In this document: positions 10,430-22,268 of the stretch, in pieces
Layout: each line of letters starts with the position of its first letter
How positions within the stretch are numbered: the first letter of the stretch is position 1
Assembly (NCBI GenBank): GCA_027924585.1
Contig: BSBM01001445.1
Coordinates: 1,550,001 to 1,614,000, forward strand
Reading direction: 5' to 3'
From: Larix kaempferi
Lineage: Eukaryota > Streptophyta > Pinopsida > Pinales > Pinaceae
Length of the DNA: 64,000 nt
Program-made: the position numbers and the translations under genes
The notes under the pieces: model-generated
Seen by the model: only the letters and a program-made list of their open reading frames with translations
What the model was told of the DNA's origin: nothing
Databases searched by the model: none

Positions 10430-11014
10430 CCCTTTTGGAATTGCATAGTTATCATATAGGTGGAAATTCATGGTTCTTGAAACCTACCACAGGATCAAGA
10501 AGGATTTTTTCTAGGAAGGTCTTAAAACTAATGTCAAATTTTTTTGGAACAATGTTTGGTTTACCAACAAAACAAAGGAGAGACAATCAGGACACTAGAT
10601 ATTCTACAATCATTATCCATACCATGTCAACTTTGGGAAGAGCTCTCAATGGATTTTGTCAGAGGTCCACCAAAGTCAGAAGGAAAGACTATCATTATGG
10701 TAGTAGTGGATAGATTCACAAAGTTTTCCCATTTCTTTTCTCTTTCTCATCCCTTTAAAGAAAATATAGTAGTTGCATCAATCACATAAATAATTCAAAA
10801 AGTACATGAAATTTCCAAGCTTATTATGAGTGATAGAGATCCAATTTTTGTTGGTAGTGTTTGGAAGGAAATATTTTCTTGTTTGGGCACTCAATTTTCT
10901 CACAAATCCTCTTACCATCCTCAATCTCATGGGAAAAATGAGATTGTGAGTAAATGCATAGAAGGGTATCTTCATTTCATTGCATTTGATAAAAAAATAC
11001 AATGGGTTCAGTGA
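10430..11014 (+). pseudogene. Ty3/gypsy integrase remnant
   Basis: LLELHSYHIGGNS (about 10435-10470) is the damaged zinc-binding region. LWEELSMDFVRGPPKSEGKT and VVVDRFTKFSHFFSL (10640-10750) hold the first catalytic Asp (SMDF) and the conserved VDRFTK segment. IMSDRDPIFVGSVWKEIFS (10826-10880) holds the second Asp. SYHPQSHGKNEIVSKCIEGY (10910-10970) corresponds to the YHPQTDGQTE block, in which the Glu survives as NE. Frame changes near 10480-10550 and a stop at 10787 break it. Confidence 0.8.
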
Positions 11015-11393
11015 TTTCCCTTAGCAAATTTGTGGTACACCACATATTCCACATGTCATAAAAAATATCACCATTTATGAAACTTTATGATTATTATCCT
11101 CCTTCCATCACATCATGGACTTTATGATTATTATCCTCCTTCCATCACCATTAAGGTTAAAGCAGTGGAGGATCATATAAAGCACCAACAAGAGGTTCTT
11201 CAACTATTGAAATATAACTTGGATATAACAAAAAATAGGATGAAACCACAAGCAAATTAGCATCATAGTGAAAGGAAATTTGAAGTGGAATATTGGGTTT
11301 TTTCATGCTACGACCATACAAACAAATTTCCTCACTAGAAAAGAAGGAAAATAAATTAGATTCAAGTACTATGGTCCCTATAAGGTGTAACAG

Positions 11394-11690
11394 ATGGTTA
11401 GAAGTATGTCTTATAAATTGAAGTTGCCTCCATCTTCACATGTACATCTAGTCTTCAATTTTTCTTTCCTAGAAAATGTAATCAGTGACAAGATCCCAGT
11501 CTATATTGTTTTACCAAACATTGATGAAAAAGGGAAATTGATACTAGAACTTGAAACGATTCTTGAAACGATTCTTGAAACAAGGATCAACCAACTACAA
11601 AATCGAGCGATTGCTGAGTACCTCATCAAATGGAAGAACTTTCCAATAGAATAAATGACATGGGACTATGGTTTCTTCATGTAGAAACAT
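11394..11690 (+). pseudogene. Ty3/gypsy integrase C-terminus with chromodomain remnant
   Basis: YKLKLPPSSHVHLVFNFSFL is the usual post-integrase block (Y.L.LP....HPVFHVS.L). About 60 residues later NRAIAEYLIKWKNFPIE matches the chromodomain core (R...EYLVKWK..P...ATWE), with the TWD continuation after a stop at 11652-11654. A duplicated LETI/ETILET stretch (11550-11580) shows a small tandem duplication. The chromodomain is known to tether integration to chromatin in this lineage. Confidence 0.75.
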
Positions 11691-11738
11691 CCAGAGTTAA
11701 TCAAGTGTTGAGGACACTTGTTTGAATGGAAGGGCCAT

Positions 11739-12053
11739 GTTAATCCTTATATATTTTTACATTACATTTCTATTATTATACTAGTATTATCTTTATTAGT
11801 TGGTTAGGAAATTAATTGTAATTGTATGGTTAGATAGATTTGTAATTGTACCATTTGTCTCCTATATATATACTAAGGAGACCTATTTTTAAGATCATCT
11901 CATATTGTCTTGTGCAATTGGTACATTGTAAAGTAGGTTTCCCCCTCAAAGAGATTCTTATTCATCTCTTTATTTCCTTCTCAAGGCGTTGGGTTACTCT
12001 TTCTTTCTACTCTTATGTTATTTTGGGAAATTAGTGCATAACCTTAGTAAACA
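11739..12053 (+). repeat. Probable 3' LTR of the gypsy element
   Basis: It begins TGTTAATCC just after a purine-rich stretch (GAATGGAAGGG, about 11724-11734) and after the end of pol. It contains a TATA-like run (CTATATATATAC near 11861). A possible right end is ...TAGTAAACA at 12053, complementary in sense to the TGTTA start; this boundary is a guess because no second LTR is in the window for comparison. Confidence 0.5.
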
Positions 12054-13240
12054 CGAGGATGCTAAATTCACTAATATGACATTTAACTCACCCATTACCT
12101 TTGAATATCATAGGTCGAATTGAATGATATGTATGAAGACTTCATGAATTTTGTATTCAACCTTTTACACACCAAGTTTGGCTTGACATTAGATGATGCC
12201 AATGAATCAACCAAACAATTTTGAGAATTATGGTTTAAAATATCAAAGGTTCAAAGTAAAATTTGGCATTTGATATTTTGAAATCTTCTCTATTACAACA
12301 TTTACTATTGCTTTATTTTTCTAAGGCTATGAGATCATTCAATGTTTTTAGAAATAATTTATGATGCTAGTCAATACTCAATAAGTTGTGCAAGGTTTTA
12401 TTTTATTTATCTTTTTCATGTCATAAGCACTATTTTACTCCATTTCTCAAGTCTATGAAGTGATGGCTGATGGTGTTGAAGGAACACCAATAGTTTTCTT
12501 CATCAATGTGGGAGAGGAACAAGTAATAATGGACACAATAATTTTCTTACTTCTAAGAAACTAGCACTTATTTTCAATATTCCTATATTTAGTTTTATTC
12601 ATTCTATGGATTCCTCTTATTCATTAACCTCTATGTTATATTCAAAATTTCAATGCATGTACCATAGTACCATTGTTGATTCACTTTCTACTTTGACTTC
12701 TTCATATATGACTTCTTTACTTACAACATTTTATTATGTTCCTTAATTTAAGATGTGATCACAGACACTTATTGATTTTGGGAAATTTTCTCTAAATGGT
12801 CTGTCTAATACGCGAAAAAAAATCCATTTCTATGTCTTCTATCTTCACAAGGTTCTTCATCATATATATGTTCAGTGGTTTAGACACAATTATCACCCTT
12901 TTATGAAAATGCTTGAAAGTCTTTTTCCCAGAAGTTCATTCTCCGACTCTCCATCAAATCAACAATGTCATTTGGCATTTTATAAAGTACTTCTTCTAAA
13001 TTTCCCATGTCCACACTAAAATATTTGTCCTTGAACTCAATATTTTCTTTATAAAAAATAAGGACTTCTTTGGATTTATAACAAGAGTATTCTTCTTTTC
13101 TCCAAAATATGGGTTTCCTTTCAAACTTTTCATTTCCTTCTCTAATTTACAAGCGTATTCAAAACATATGACAATATATCATTGCCTACTATCTTAATGA
13201 ACATGTAAATAAAAAGTGGGATACAAATGCAATATAACTA
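12054..13240. other. AT-rich stretch without recognisable genes
   Basis: Many stops in all frames. A short plus-strand reading near 12118-12160 (ELNDMYEDFMNFVFNLF) is slightly gag-like but too short to assign. Confidence 0.6.
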
Positions 13241-13254
13241 TATCTATATATCTT

Positions 13255-13710
13255 CTATTGTATTGAATTTGTTGGAATTTTATTCAACATAGTGGTGAAT
13301 TTCAAGTTAAAATCCTTTACCCTTTCCTCCAAATCCATCTTCATTCTTGATACTATTAGGAATATAGTAGTAGGTACTCTTTCATTAGAAAAATTATCTA
13401 TAAACACAATTTTGGAATCTCTCCAAGTTGTGATAGATCCAACATCCAAGTTATAATTCTCAAATGTATAAGGAAATAAAAAACACATGTTTTCATGCCT
13501 CACATTAAGTAAATGAACATCTTCAATATATTTATTCATGTGATATTTTGGAGGCCCTCACTTATCTGGATCGATCTTGGGAAACAATCTCTATGTGTTC
13601 TTAGGTAAACCATATGTAGGACTGGACATATTTAATGTGTCTGGAACCAACCAACCAAGGTGATTCAGTTGATTTCCAACCATATTTCTTATGAGGAGAT
13701 TATGTAACAA
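13255..13710 (-). pseudogene. Ty3/gypsy gag remnant
   Basis: Minus-strand open frame (13539-13255) with SITTWRDSKIVFIDNF and KMDLEERVKDFNLKFTTMLN. This is the pattern of the retrotransposon gag domain of gypsy elements (S..SW.....F...F.....K....ESV.DFN..F...L..IP). A decayed extension upstream to about 13710 adds PKIDPDKWGPPKYHMNKYI after a frame adjustment. No pol on this strand nearby, so only a scrap remains. It is unrelated in strand to the gypsy element at 7.8-12 kb. Confidence 0.6.
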
Positions 13711-15476
13711 GAGGGATGTATGGACAGACTTGAAATCAAATTATTTAGTATTTTTTGAAGTATAAGTAGTAGTAAGGGGACTTGATGAAATGGTTTTGGT
13801 ATATTTTCAATAACATGAGAGATAAAATATACAAGGCTCCCTACATGCAATTTTGATTTTCTACGAGTTAAGATTATTTGATATCATCTATGTTGGTGCA
13901 AATCATGCATAACTAGTAAGGAAATCCTTTGACAAGTGTAACTATGAGTAAGATGAAAAAAGACTTGGAACTTTTTAGTTGGGATATAAAATTAACCATT
14001 AATTTTTTATTCTGGATAGAAATCAAATTTCAACTCAAGCCTAATTTTTAAAGGTGTTTTGTTCTCAAATTGAACCTATGTATGTTCGAAATTCAATTTT
14101 GGAATTTTGTGTATGTAGTCCTTTTAATATGTATTATTCATTTATTGGTTAGATTGGATATTAATTGTGATTATTCATAATAACAAATAGTACACACATA
14201 TTAATTATATTATTGTTAATACAAGGGAGAGGCCCTCATACTAGCACCAAAATGATGACATGAGTAAATATACACTATCAACCACATAGGTTCACTTGAT
14301 GAAAGGGACCAACTAAACCTTCATCCTTTTAAAATGATGAATCTTTTGATAATGTCCTAGTTGTCATAGTATAGGTTTATGAATTAACTTAAATACAACT
14401 TTGAATTTAAGTGAATAATGAACTTATAATCCTAAATGGGAATTTTTTAAAACCAATTAATATGAAACAAAGGAGATAAATAAAGAATATGGAGATTACT
14501 CCACCAAATACAATATGTAGAAACCCTAGAGTAGCTTTTAGAGAGAAATTATGGCCTAAAATTCATTTAAAGTATTTAAAGATACTTGTTTTAAATAAAT
14601 AAATCAAAACTACATAAATAATCATAGACATTACAAAAATGAGAATAGCCTACATATTGCAACTTCATATCCAAGAAACATATGAATAATGAGAATAGTC
14701 TACAACTAGTCATAACATGCAAGAGTATAATAACACAAGTTAGTAATGTCTCTATTCCACATATGAAGCTATATTATAATTTCAAGAGGTAATTTATTGT
14801 GTAAGTGCAAAGGTTCCTTTTATAATATTTAGAAATGCCTCTTGGACCTCCTAGACTACTTTATATTCTATCCTTAAGTAACTTATTCTTCATTCTCAAT
14901 TATATGATCATTATATTTTTAATAAAATTATTTAATATTATAACTACCTTCCATTCACATGTCATTTTCAACCAATAATTTATCCTTTTGTGCTTACAAG
15001 TAAAAGAATGGGCTAATGAATTTGGGAAGTATTGTAAAGTAGCTTGCCGTATACATTACATTATGTGGATTGTAGGTTTTAAGTCTCCTTCTTCTTTAAG
15101 CTTTCCATTCATGCATCCTTGGATACCATCTTCAAGCCATTCTCCTTTTCCAGGTGTTATGTGATGGAGGTTTCCCAATATTTCCCCATGATTTTTGATT
15201 GGATAACCTTCCCTCAGATGTCATTTTCCGCTTCAAATCATTATATCTCAAACTACATTGCACTAGATTATATGGTTCCATGTTGATGAATGGTGTAAAT
15301 TTGAATCAAATATATTGAGCTTCTTTATATCTAAACTCTTCATGGAATCATCCTTAAACATCTTGGAGATAGTGTTTCTCTCACACTTTTAAGGGGCGAT
15401 AAATATGCCTTCCATTTGAATGGGAAGCCAAGGATTCTTGGATGAACATCCACACTCTATGGATACATTTATGTCA
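13711..15476. other. AT-rich stretch without recognisable genes
   Basis: No domain-like reading on either strand and no clear repeat structure; it probably consists of very old element remnants. Confidence 0.6.
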
Positions 15477-15688
15477 TTTAGTTTCCTTCATTTAATCTTG
15501 ATCTCAACATATAAGTGGTAAAAATACACAATAAAGAACCATTTATGCGAGGGATTCATAGTTTGGTAAATCAAGGAATATTTTAGTTTCCTTCATTTAA
15601 TCTTGATCTCGACATATAAGTGGTAAAAATACACAATAAAGAAGCATTTATGCGAGGGATTCATAGTTTGGTAAATCAAGGAATATTT
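15477..15688. repeat. Tandem duplication, period 105 bp
   Basis: TTTAGTTTCCTTCATTTAAT starts at 15477 and again at 15582; the two units are nearly identical (for example GATCTCAACAT versus GATCTCGACAT). The low divergence points to a recent event. Confidence 0.85.
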
Positions 15689-15869
15689 GATCCAATGGTG
15701 GTACTTTCTTCCATCTCTCCATAATTCTATAAAATGAAAAAAAAACTTCACTACATATTAATTATTGATTATTTTATATCAAGAAGATAAAATGTTTCTT
15801 TATCGCAACCATAAGTATACTTTTCATACAATATGTACGATCTTAAATATTGAGAACTCACTACACAAG

Positions 15870-16223
15870 TTTTGGTTTGAATGATTTAACATAATTAAGT
15901 TGCGCGAGAAATTCAACTAGAAATTATCCTTTAATTTATTAATAATACATATCCAATAGTGATGACTCAAGTAATGGAATTGACTCAATGAGAACCCACG
16001 CTCTTTCATCCAAGCCTCTTAAAAATATGAAAAAGATTGCAAGTGTTTTTGGTTTGAATGATTTAACATAATTAAGTTGCGCGAGAAATTCAACTAGAAA
16101 TTATCCTTTAATTTATTAATAATACATATCCAATAGTGATGACTCAAGTAATGGAATTGACTCAATGAGAACCAATCCTCTTTCATCCAAGCCTCTTAAA
16201 AATATGAAAAAGATTGCAAGTGT
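15870..16223. repeat. Tandem duplication, period 177 bp
   Basis: TTTTGGTTTGAATGATTTAA starts at 15870 and again at 16047. The units differ at very few positions (for example ACCCACGCTC versus ACCAATCCTC). It lies just left of the large duplicated segment. Confidence 0.85.
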
Positions 16224-18970
16224 TAAATCATGCCATCGAACAATTAGTATTCAAAGGAAAAGATTATAAAAGATCCCTTCAATAAGAATCATGTTTTTGA
16301 AGCCAATGTCACCACAATTAAACCCAAGCTTTTAAATTGGAAACTTTATGAAAGGCTTACAAAAATGAAAATAACAATATGGATAACGAGTTTATCAAGG
16401 TGTTTCATATTTTTTTCTCCATAATATAAATAAATCATACAAATTTCCATAAAATCATTAGAACATGATGGTGACAATAGAAAAATAAGGTGTAATCCAT
16501 TCCACTTGAGTTGTTCGTTGGTCCATTGTTTTCCTTACAATTTAATGCATGAAAAAACTTTAAACCGAAGTAGCAAACTTTCAATTCCTTTCATCCAAGT
16601 CTTTCACAAAAAATATGCACCATTAAATTTAAATGCTAGATCAATCATGTAAAGAAACATATACTCCAATGAGTTTCATATGGATTCTCCATCAATCATT
16701 TTAAAAAATATATCGTTATTCTAAGACATGATATTCATCATGAAAAAAGAGCCTTCAAGTCGTGGAACTCATGATGAGATGCAACCATAACCATATTGTC
16801 TTGGAATATACTCAAGCCAACTTTTAGAGTCTTCCTTCAATGCGAATGGGAATATAAGTAAAGAGTTCATTAAATGGTTTTGTATTCCCGCTTGTCCTCT
16901 TCCTTTAGCATAATAAGACTTTGTCAAAACCATAAAGCTACATCAACCATCTATGTTAGTTCTTATTTCACCAAGAAACATGCAAACACCGGGGAGTGGG
17001 GATATACCATGAAATCCTTTCTCATTTATTAGTCAAAATATTCACACATCCTCATGCACACAAAGTATACCACTATTAAGTAATATTTTTACACCTATGG
17101 CAAAGGAAAATCAGTTTTCTTGGTGAAGGATGAGATCTCTAGACTTTTTTTACTCAATTCCCTTACCTTTTGTATTGGAACAATCTACTAATGAAATCAA
17201 TCACTGTAAATCAATTCCAATAATCATGCAACCAAGGAATATTGATAATACATCCTAGAGTTTTTGACTCTCTACAAATTGAATTTTTTTAACCAAACAC
17301 AACTAAGGTAGTGTAGGGTGTTGCACATCACTCTAGCACCAACCGAGGCATTTTTGTATTAATCTAAACATATAAAATGAAATGAAGAGAAGGGAGTATA
17401 GATATAACTAAAGAGGATCAAGCTGTGATGAATGCAAGACAAATTATGATAAAAGTAGGCATAATACATTGTATAAGAAACCCATAAATTCACACACAAT
17501 GGTTAAATTGGAGTTATGTTTAGAAAGAGCCCAACCAAGAAAATGCAAAAAATAAATCATTAAGTTCAGGGGTGAGAGGATAGATTCCTATTTCAGAAGG
17601 AAAATTGCATGGTGGAGATATTTTCCCCTTGGAGGAAAATCATTTAGTTCTATAATGAAGGGGAAATCTTGATATCTTTGAGGTTACTTGGCCTCTTAAC
17701 CTAGTGATTTGAATTTTCTTAGTTGCTTTCACTAAAAAAAAGAATATTTTGGGAATTTATTCACACCTCGAATATAATATTTCACTTGAATCGCACATCA
17801 ACAGTTAATCCATGAATTTGGAGGCTTGTTTGCCTCCCAATTCAACCATTTACCCTTCATGAGTAAAATCATTTGGTATGGTAACCAGTAACTTCCCAAC
17901 TAATAAATTTTACTCTCTCTTTATTAGAATGCAACATAGAGCAGAGAAAAACCTCCTAGAGTAACTGAAACTCATTCACGAACACCTCACAATAGATTAC
18001 ATCCTTGAACAAATGAATAATTGAGTTCAATGATTAGGGGAAGTCACTAGGGATATGAAACGATCATAGCTTTCTACACAACATAAAAGGACCTAAAAAA
18101 TTTCTATTAAAGCTTCATAATCATCACAACACCTTGTATGTCAGATGATCAAGATCAAAACTAGACCAAAAGTAAGCTTAATTAATAAATAAAAATGAAG
18201 TAAAATGAGAACAATTGGAATCCCTTGATTCCTTAGATCTTATAAACCATAACTCATTCGTTTGACCTCAATTTTTTGAATTTTTTGTGGCAAGAAACAA
18301 AGGGAATAAATATATTTTTAAGGAGTGGTTGGATGCCCCATTTCATCTTTAGATGGATAGTTTTCATAATCCATCAAACCAAAATTGCCTAATTGATGAA
18401 AAAATAAATTAATATGTGATTTTGTAATTATTATGCTTGGAATTGAATTTTATCATATGAGTTGAGTTAGTATGCCAATATTTTCTATAACATTTGACCT
18501 CTTCAAGAATTTAAAAACTCATTTTGGTTGAACATCCAAAATATGTGCAAAACGTCCCTTTTTATTTTGAAAAAAAAAAGTTCAAAGCTAAATTTTTGCT
18601 CTAATTTGAAGTGATACATTGCTATGATTAGAACCTCTCTTTGAGATATTTGTCCCTACAATATTTTGTTTAATTTGACTAAGTGGCATTAATAAGATCC
18701 CCTAAAATAATAATTAGTCCCTAACTTCCAAGTAGTAAGGACTATAGGAATCAACTTGTCGTAATATGTATTAATCCTCACAAAAACCAATGTATTTTAA
18801 CCTAAGTTTTTTTACCTACATTTGCTTCTGACCAATCATCATATCCGAAGCCTTATTTGGCCTTTTCCTGAGGTGACCGTAAGGTTGCATTGTAATAGAC
18901 TTTGGTTAAAGGAATTTATCTCTGCACTGACTTAATCACACTCCTAATGCAGTCGAGAATATCCATGCAT

Positions 18971-19969
18971 GGAGACACGTGGGAGACATGCAGCCTGCAT
19001 GCACATGGGACTCGTTATTGTTAAAATAAAGAATATAATTTTAAAGTATTGATAAAGTCCTAGTTCACTTCCCATGTCGACATAGACCATCCTTGCTAGT
19101 TTTCAGTGTCGTTCTTATGCAATTTTTTTGATTGCTTCCTAACTTGGCTACACTTGGATTTAAGGAAAGAAACCACTTCGAACTCTAGCAGTTGTTGTTA
19201 AAATTAGTTTTACATGTTTATTTTTGTACTTAGTTTTTGGGTTAATGAAAAAATTTAAAAGAATCCTTTTCCCATCAACATATAATTGTATATGAAGGGG
19301 TTAGCATCCATGGAGAAAGGGAGCTCATCCGAGGTTACCCAGTTCCTCTTGTCTAATTATTTGGTAGTACGCTCTTTCATTGATGTATACTTATCGTAAC
19401 CTATAACTTTCTCACGCTATTGTTTTTTTTTCCTTTGATTGGCATATTGTTTAACGTTGTATCATGTGGACATTTAACGACCAAGGGAAAAATGCTCTGC
19501 ACATAAGTGAACCCTCACAATTTGAATGCAACTCATGTTCTTGCTCTTCGATGGAGTGCATAGATTTGATTCCCATTATGGGTATGGAGTTTACTTCCCT
19601 ACAACATTCACAATAATCATGTTACTATATTTCTCTTGAATTTTAAATTTGTTGAGTGACTTATTCTTCATAATGTATTTTCGGTATTTGAATGCAAGAT
19701 ATTTGATTAAAAAGTCTCCTTAGATACTATTTTAATTTCAAGGAAAACCCCTTTGTTCAAAACTTCAAAGTATATTATGATAGATATTCGACATCTTTTC
19801 GTGAAATATTTAAACGTTGAAGAAATTGTGAATTCATAAGATTTTACAATGAAATAATCTATGTTAAGCTTTCGTTTGTAACCGCATTTCCTATTTCCTT
19901 ATAATGTAGAAATATTGTTGTTTATGTATTTATTTAGGCATTATTTAATTTGTTCTTGGCCATAGTAGC
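18971..19969. repeat. Tandem unit 1 inside copy 1
   Basis: Starts GGAGACACGTGG. It is followed by a shorter, clearly more diverged second unit at 19970-20806. Copy 2 has a single unit (40398-41394) that matches unit 1 for almost all its length. Confidence 0.8.
19464..19616 (+). CDS. Hypothetical 50-aa open frame, conserved between repeat copies
   Basis: Encodes a Cys-rich peptide containing HISEPSQFECNSCSCSSMEC and LIPIMGMEFTSL. The same frame is intact at 40891-41043. The tandem unit 2 (20350-20450) keeps HISEPSQF, C-x2-C spacing and LIPVLGMDFTSL despite greater divergence. This hints at a former exon, possibly an extracellular part of the receptor gene whose LRR scrap lies at 22176, but no domain is recognised. 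It may not be expressed. Confidence 0.25.
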   Translation: MWTFNDQGKNALHISEPSQFECNSCSCSSMECIDLIPIMGMEFTSLQHSQ

Positions 19970-20806
19970 GGAGACACGTGGAAGACATGCAACTTCCATG
20001 TACTCGTTATTGCTAAAATAAAGAATATAATTAAGTATTGTTAAAGCTGTAGTTCACACTCGGAACTCTGGCAGTTGCTGGTATTTTTTTTACATGTTTA
20101 TTTTTGTACTTAGTTTTTGGGTTAATGAAAACATTTAAAAAAATCCTTTTCACATCAACATATAATTGTATATGCATGGGTTAACAACCATGGAGAGAGG
20201 AAATTTATCCTAACTTGCCCAGTTCCTCTTGTGTAAGTATTTGGTACTACCCTCTTCCATTGCTACCTATAACTTTCTCACACTATTGTTTTGTTTTCCT
20301 TTTATTTCCATATTGTTCAACGCGAACGACCATAGTAAATACGTGCACATAAGTGAACCCTCACAATTTCAATGCAGCTTGTGCCCTCACTCTTCGATTT
20401 TGTGCACATATTTGATTCCCGTTTTGGGTATGGATTTTACTTCCCTATAACATTCACAATAATCACATTACTATATTTCTCTTGCACTTTAAAGTCCATG
20501 AGCTACTGGTTCTTCATAATGTATTTTGATTATTTGAAGCAAGATATTTTATTAGAAAATCTCCTCAGAGACTAGTTTAATTTCAGGGAAAAACCTTTTG
20601 TTCAAAAATTCAAAGTATATTATGATGGATATTCGACATCCTTTCGTGAAAGATTTAAACGTTGAAGTAATAGTGAATTCATAAGATTTTAGAATGAAAT
20701 GATCTATGTTAAAATTTTGTTTGTAAACTCATTGCCTTATAATGTACAAATATTGTTGTTTATGTATTTATCTAGGCATTATTTAATTTGTTCTTGGTCA
20801 CGGTAG
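19970..20806. repeat. Tandem unit 2 inside copy 1
   Basis: Second, diverged unit starting GGAGACACGTGG at 19970. It lacks about 130 bp present in unit 1 (the CCCATGTCGACATAG...CACTTCGAAC part) and ends at GGTCACGGTAGCC. It is absent as a separate unit from copy 2. Confidence 0.8.
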
Positions 20807-22175
20807 CCATTTTGTAGGTCTTAAACCTAGAAAATGATGGTGACTTCACCCAGAGTTTCTACATTCGTAGAGTTGGTTTGCTCAAATCCAATTCATTGAC
20901 CCTTAGGTTCTGGCATCTTAAATTAATTTTCCGCATGGTGTGGTCACAAACCAACCAAAAGGCGGGTTCCCAAACTATTTCAGTTTAGACGTACTAATAA
21001 ACATTGTACATTGTTGTTCCAGTTACAGGCCCAAACCCACTTCCTTTAGTCTTTAAATGTAAATATATATACTATGGATTTATCAAAAACCTGTCGTGAT
21101 TTGCTATTATGCATTTCCTTTTAAAGTTGTTACACAAATTCGATAGTGTGTTTTTTTGCACTTTTGTGATAATAAACAATAGTTACTATGGCACGCACAA
21201 GGTATTTATGCATAGGATTCAATTGAACAATTCACACATAGTTTATAATATTAAAATAAGGGTTTATAAAATCCTCTTTATTGTGAATCGAAGATTTATT
21301 TTTGGTTGAATGGTAGGTGTGATCAAACTTCCTTACTAAATCATAATGAAACTCTCTCTCTCTCTCTATATATATGGCATAGACTGTCGAGCGAAGTTAT
21401 GTTCCAAAGGAACAACTTCTGTTTTCCTTTACATAGTTCAGTTTTGATCTTACAGGTCCAGCCTCTTCTTATGAAATCTCATGTATACTTATTTGAGTTT
21501 GACCCTTAGGAGATCAAAGTATATAAAGATTCTAATTGAATACATAAACATGAATCTGTATATGATCATAACTCTGCATTCAAGGTTTGACTTATATAAA
21601 GTAATATAATCATTTATCTCTATATTAGGTGCAGTGAAGTAATTATGTAAAGAAGTATATTCACTATAAAAACTCTACTCAACAATTTTTGCAAATCCAA
21701 TAACACAGTATTTACTGCCAACACATTTTGTTTCATGTGATACACAATATTTTCCTTTATTTGTAAACTCTAGGAATATAGATATATTAAACAAATTTTA
21801 TCCTTCCTTTCCTTTCTTTGCCTTCTTGATAAATATTATTTGTCTGGTATCTTCAAGTACGAGGTTTCTAAGCTTCTTCAATGCAAGTTTTATTCATTTT
21901 CTTTTTGGCTTCATATTCTGTCAGCCATTGAGTTTCAGAGGAGTTAAAAAGTTGCGGCTTGATTTTTGTTGCAGTTAAATATCTAGGATAATGCAACATC
22001 TTACATCTTTTTGTAGATATATTAATGATCAAGTTTCTACTCAGTTTCTACTGGTTATCTCAACTCAAAAACCTTAAATAGTTGTACTTTTCTTTTTAAT
22101 ATATTCCTGGTTCATGTTCGAAATACTGTATAAAGCAATTAACTAATAATATTGTATAATAACCATTTTCTTCAG

Positions 22176-22268
22176 TGTAACAAGTTTATAAACAACAATA
22201 ATTTCAGTGGCATAATTCCCAGGCAAATTATGGACAATCCTTCATTGAATATCTCGTACTGTACTGAT
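22176..22268 (+). pseudogene. Leucine-rich-repeat receptor exon remnant (copy 1)
   Basis: After a good splice acceptor (TTTTCTTCAG, ending 22175) the frame reads CNKFINNNNFSGIIPRQIMD then NPSLNISYC. NNNFSGIIP is the plant extracellular LRR consensus (N.LSG.IP), and NPSLNIS resembles the end of the LRR block in malectin/LRR receptor kinases. No kinase domain was found within the duplicated segment, so it is an orphan exon. The corresponding sequence in copy 2 is at 42921. Confidence 0.5.

Larger units (their letters stand above)
7811..12053 (+). mobile_element. Decayed Ty3/gypsy chromodomain-type retrotransposon, pol to 3' LTR
   Basis: Domain order on the plus strand is protease, reverse transcriptase, RNase H, integrase, chromodomain, polypurine stretch, LTR. 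That order (integrase after RNase H) identifies Ty3/gypsy, and the C-terminal chromodomain identifies a chromovirus. Gag and the 5' LTR are missing at the left because a CACTA element ends at 7810. Every domain has stops and frameshifts. A Penelope-like element interrupts it at 9044-9658. Confidence 0.8.

Noticed and set aside
7812-12053. The gypsy element as an endogenous pararetrovirus
   Set aside because: The presence of integrase and a chromodomain after RNase H, and an LTR, fits Ty3/gypsy; no movement or coat protein motif is visible.
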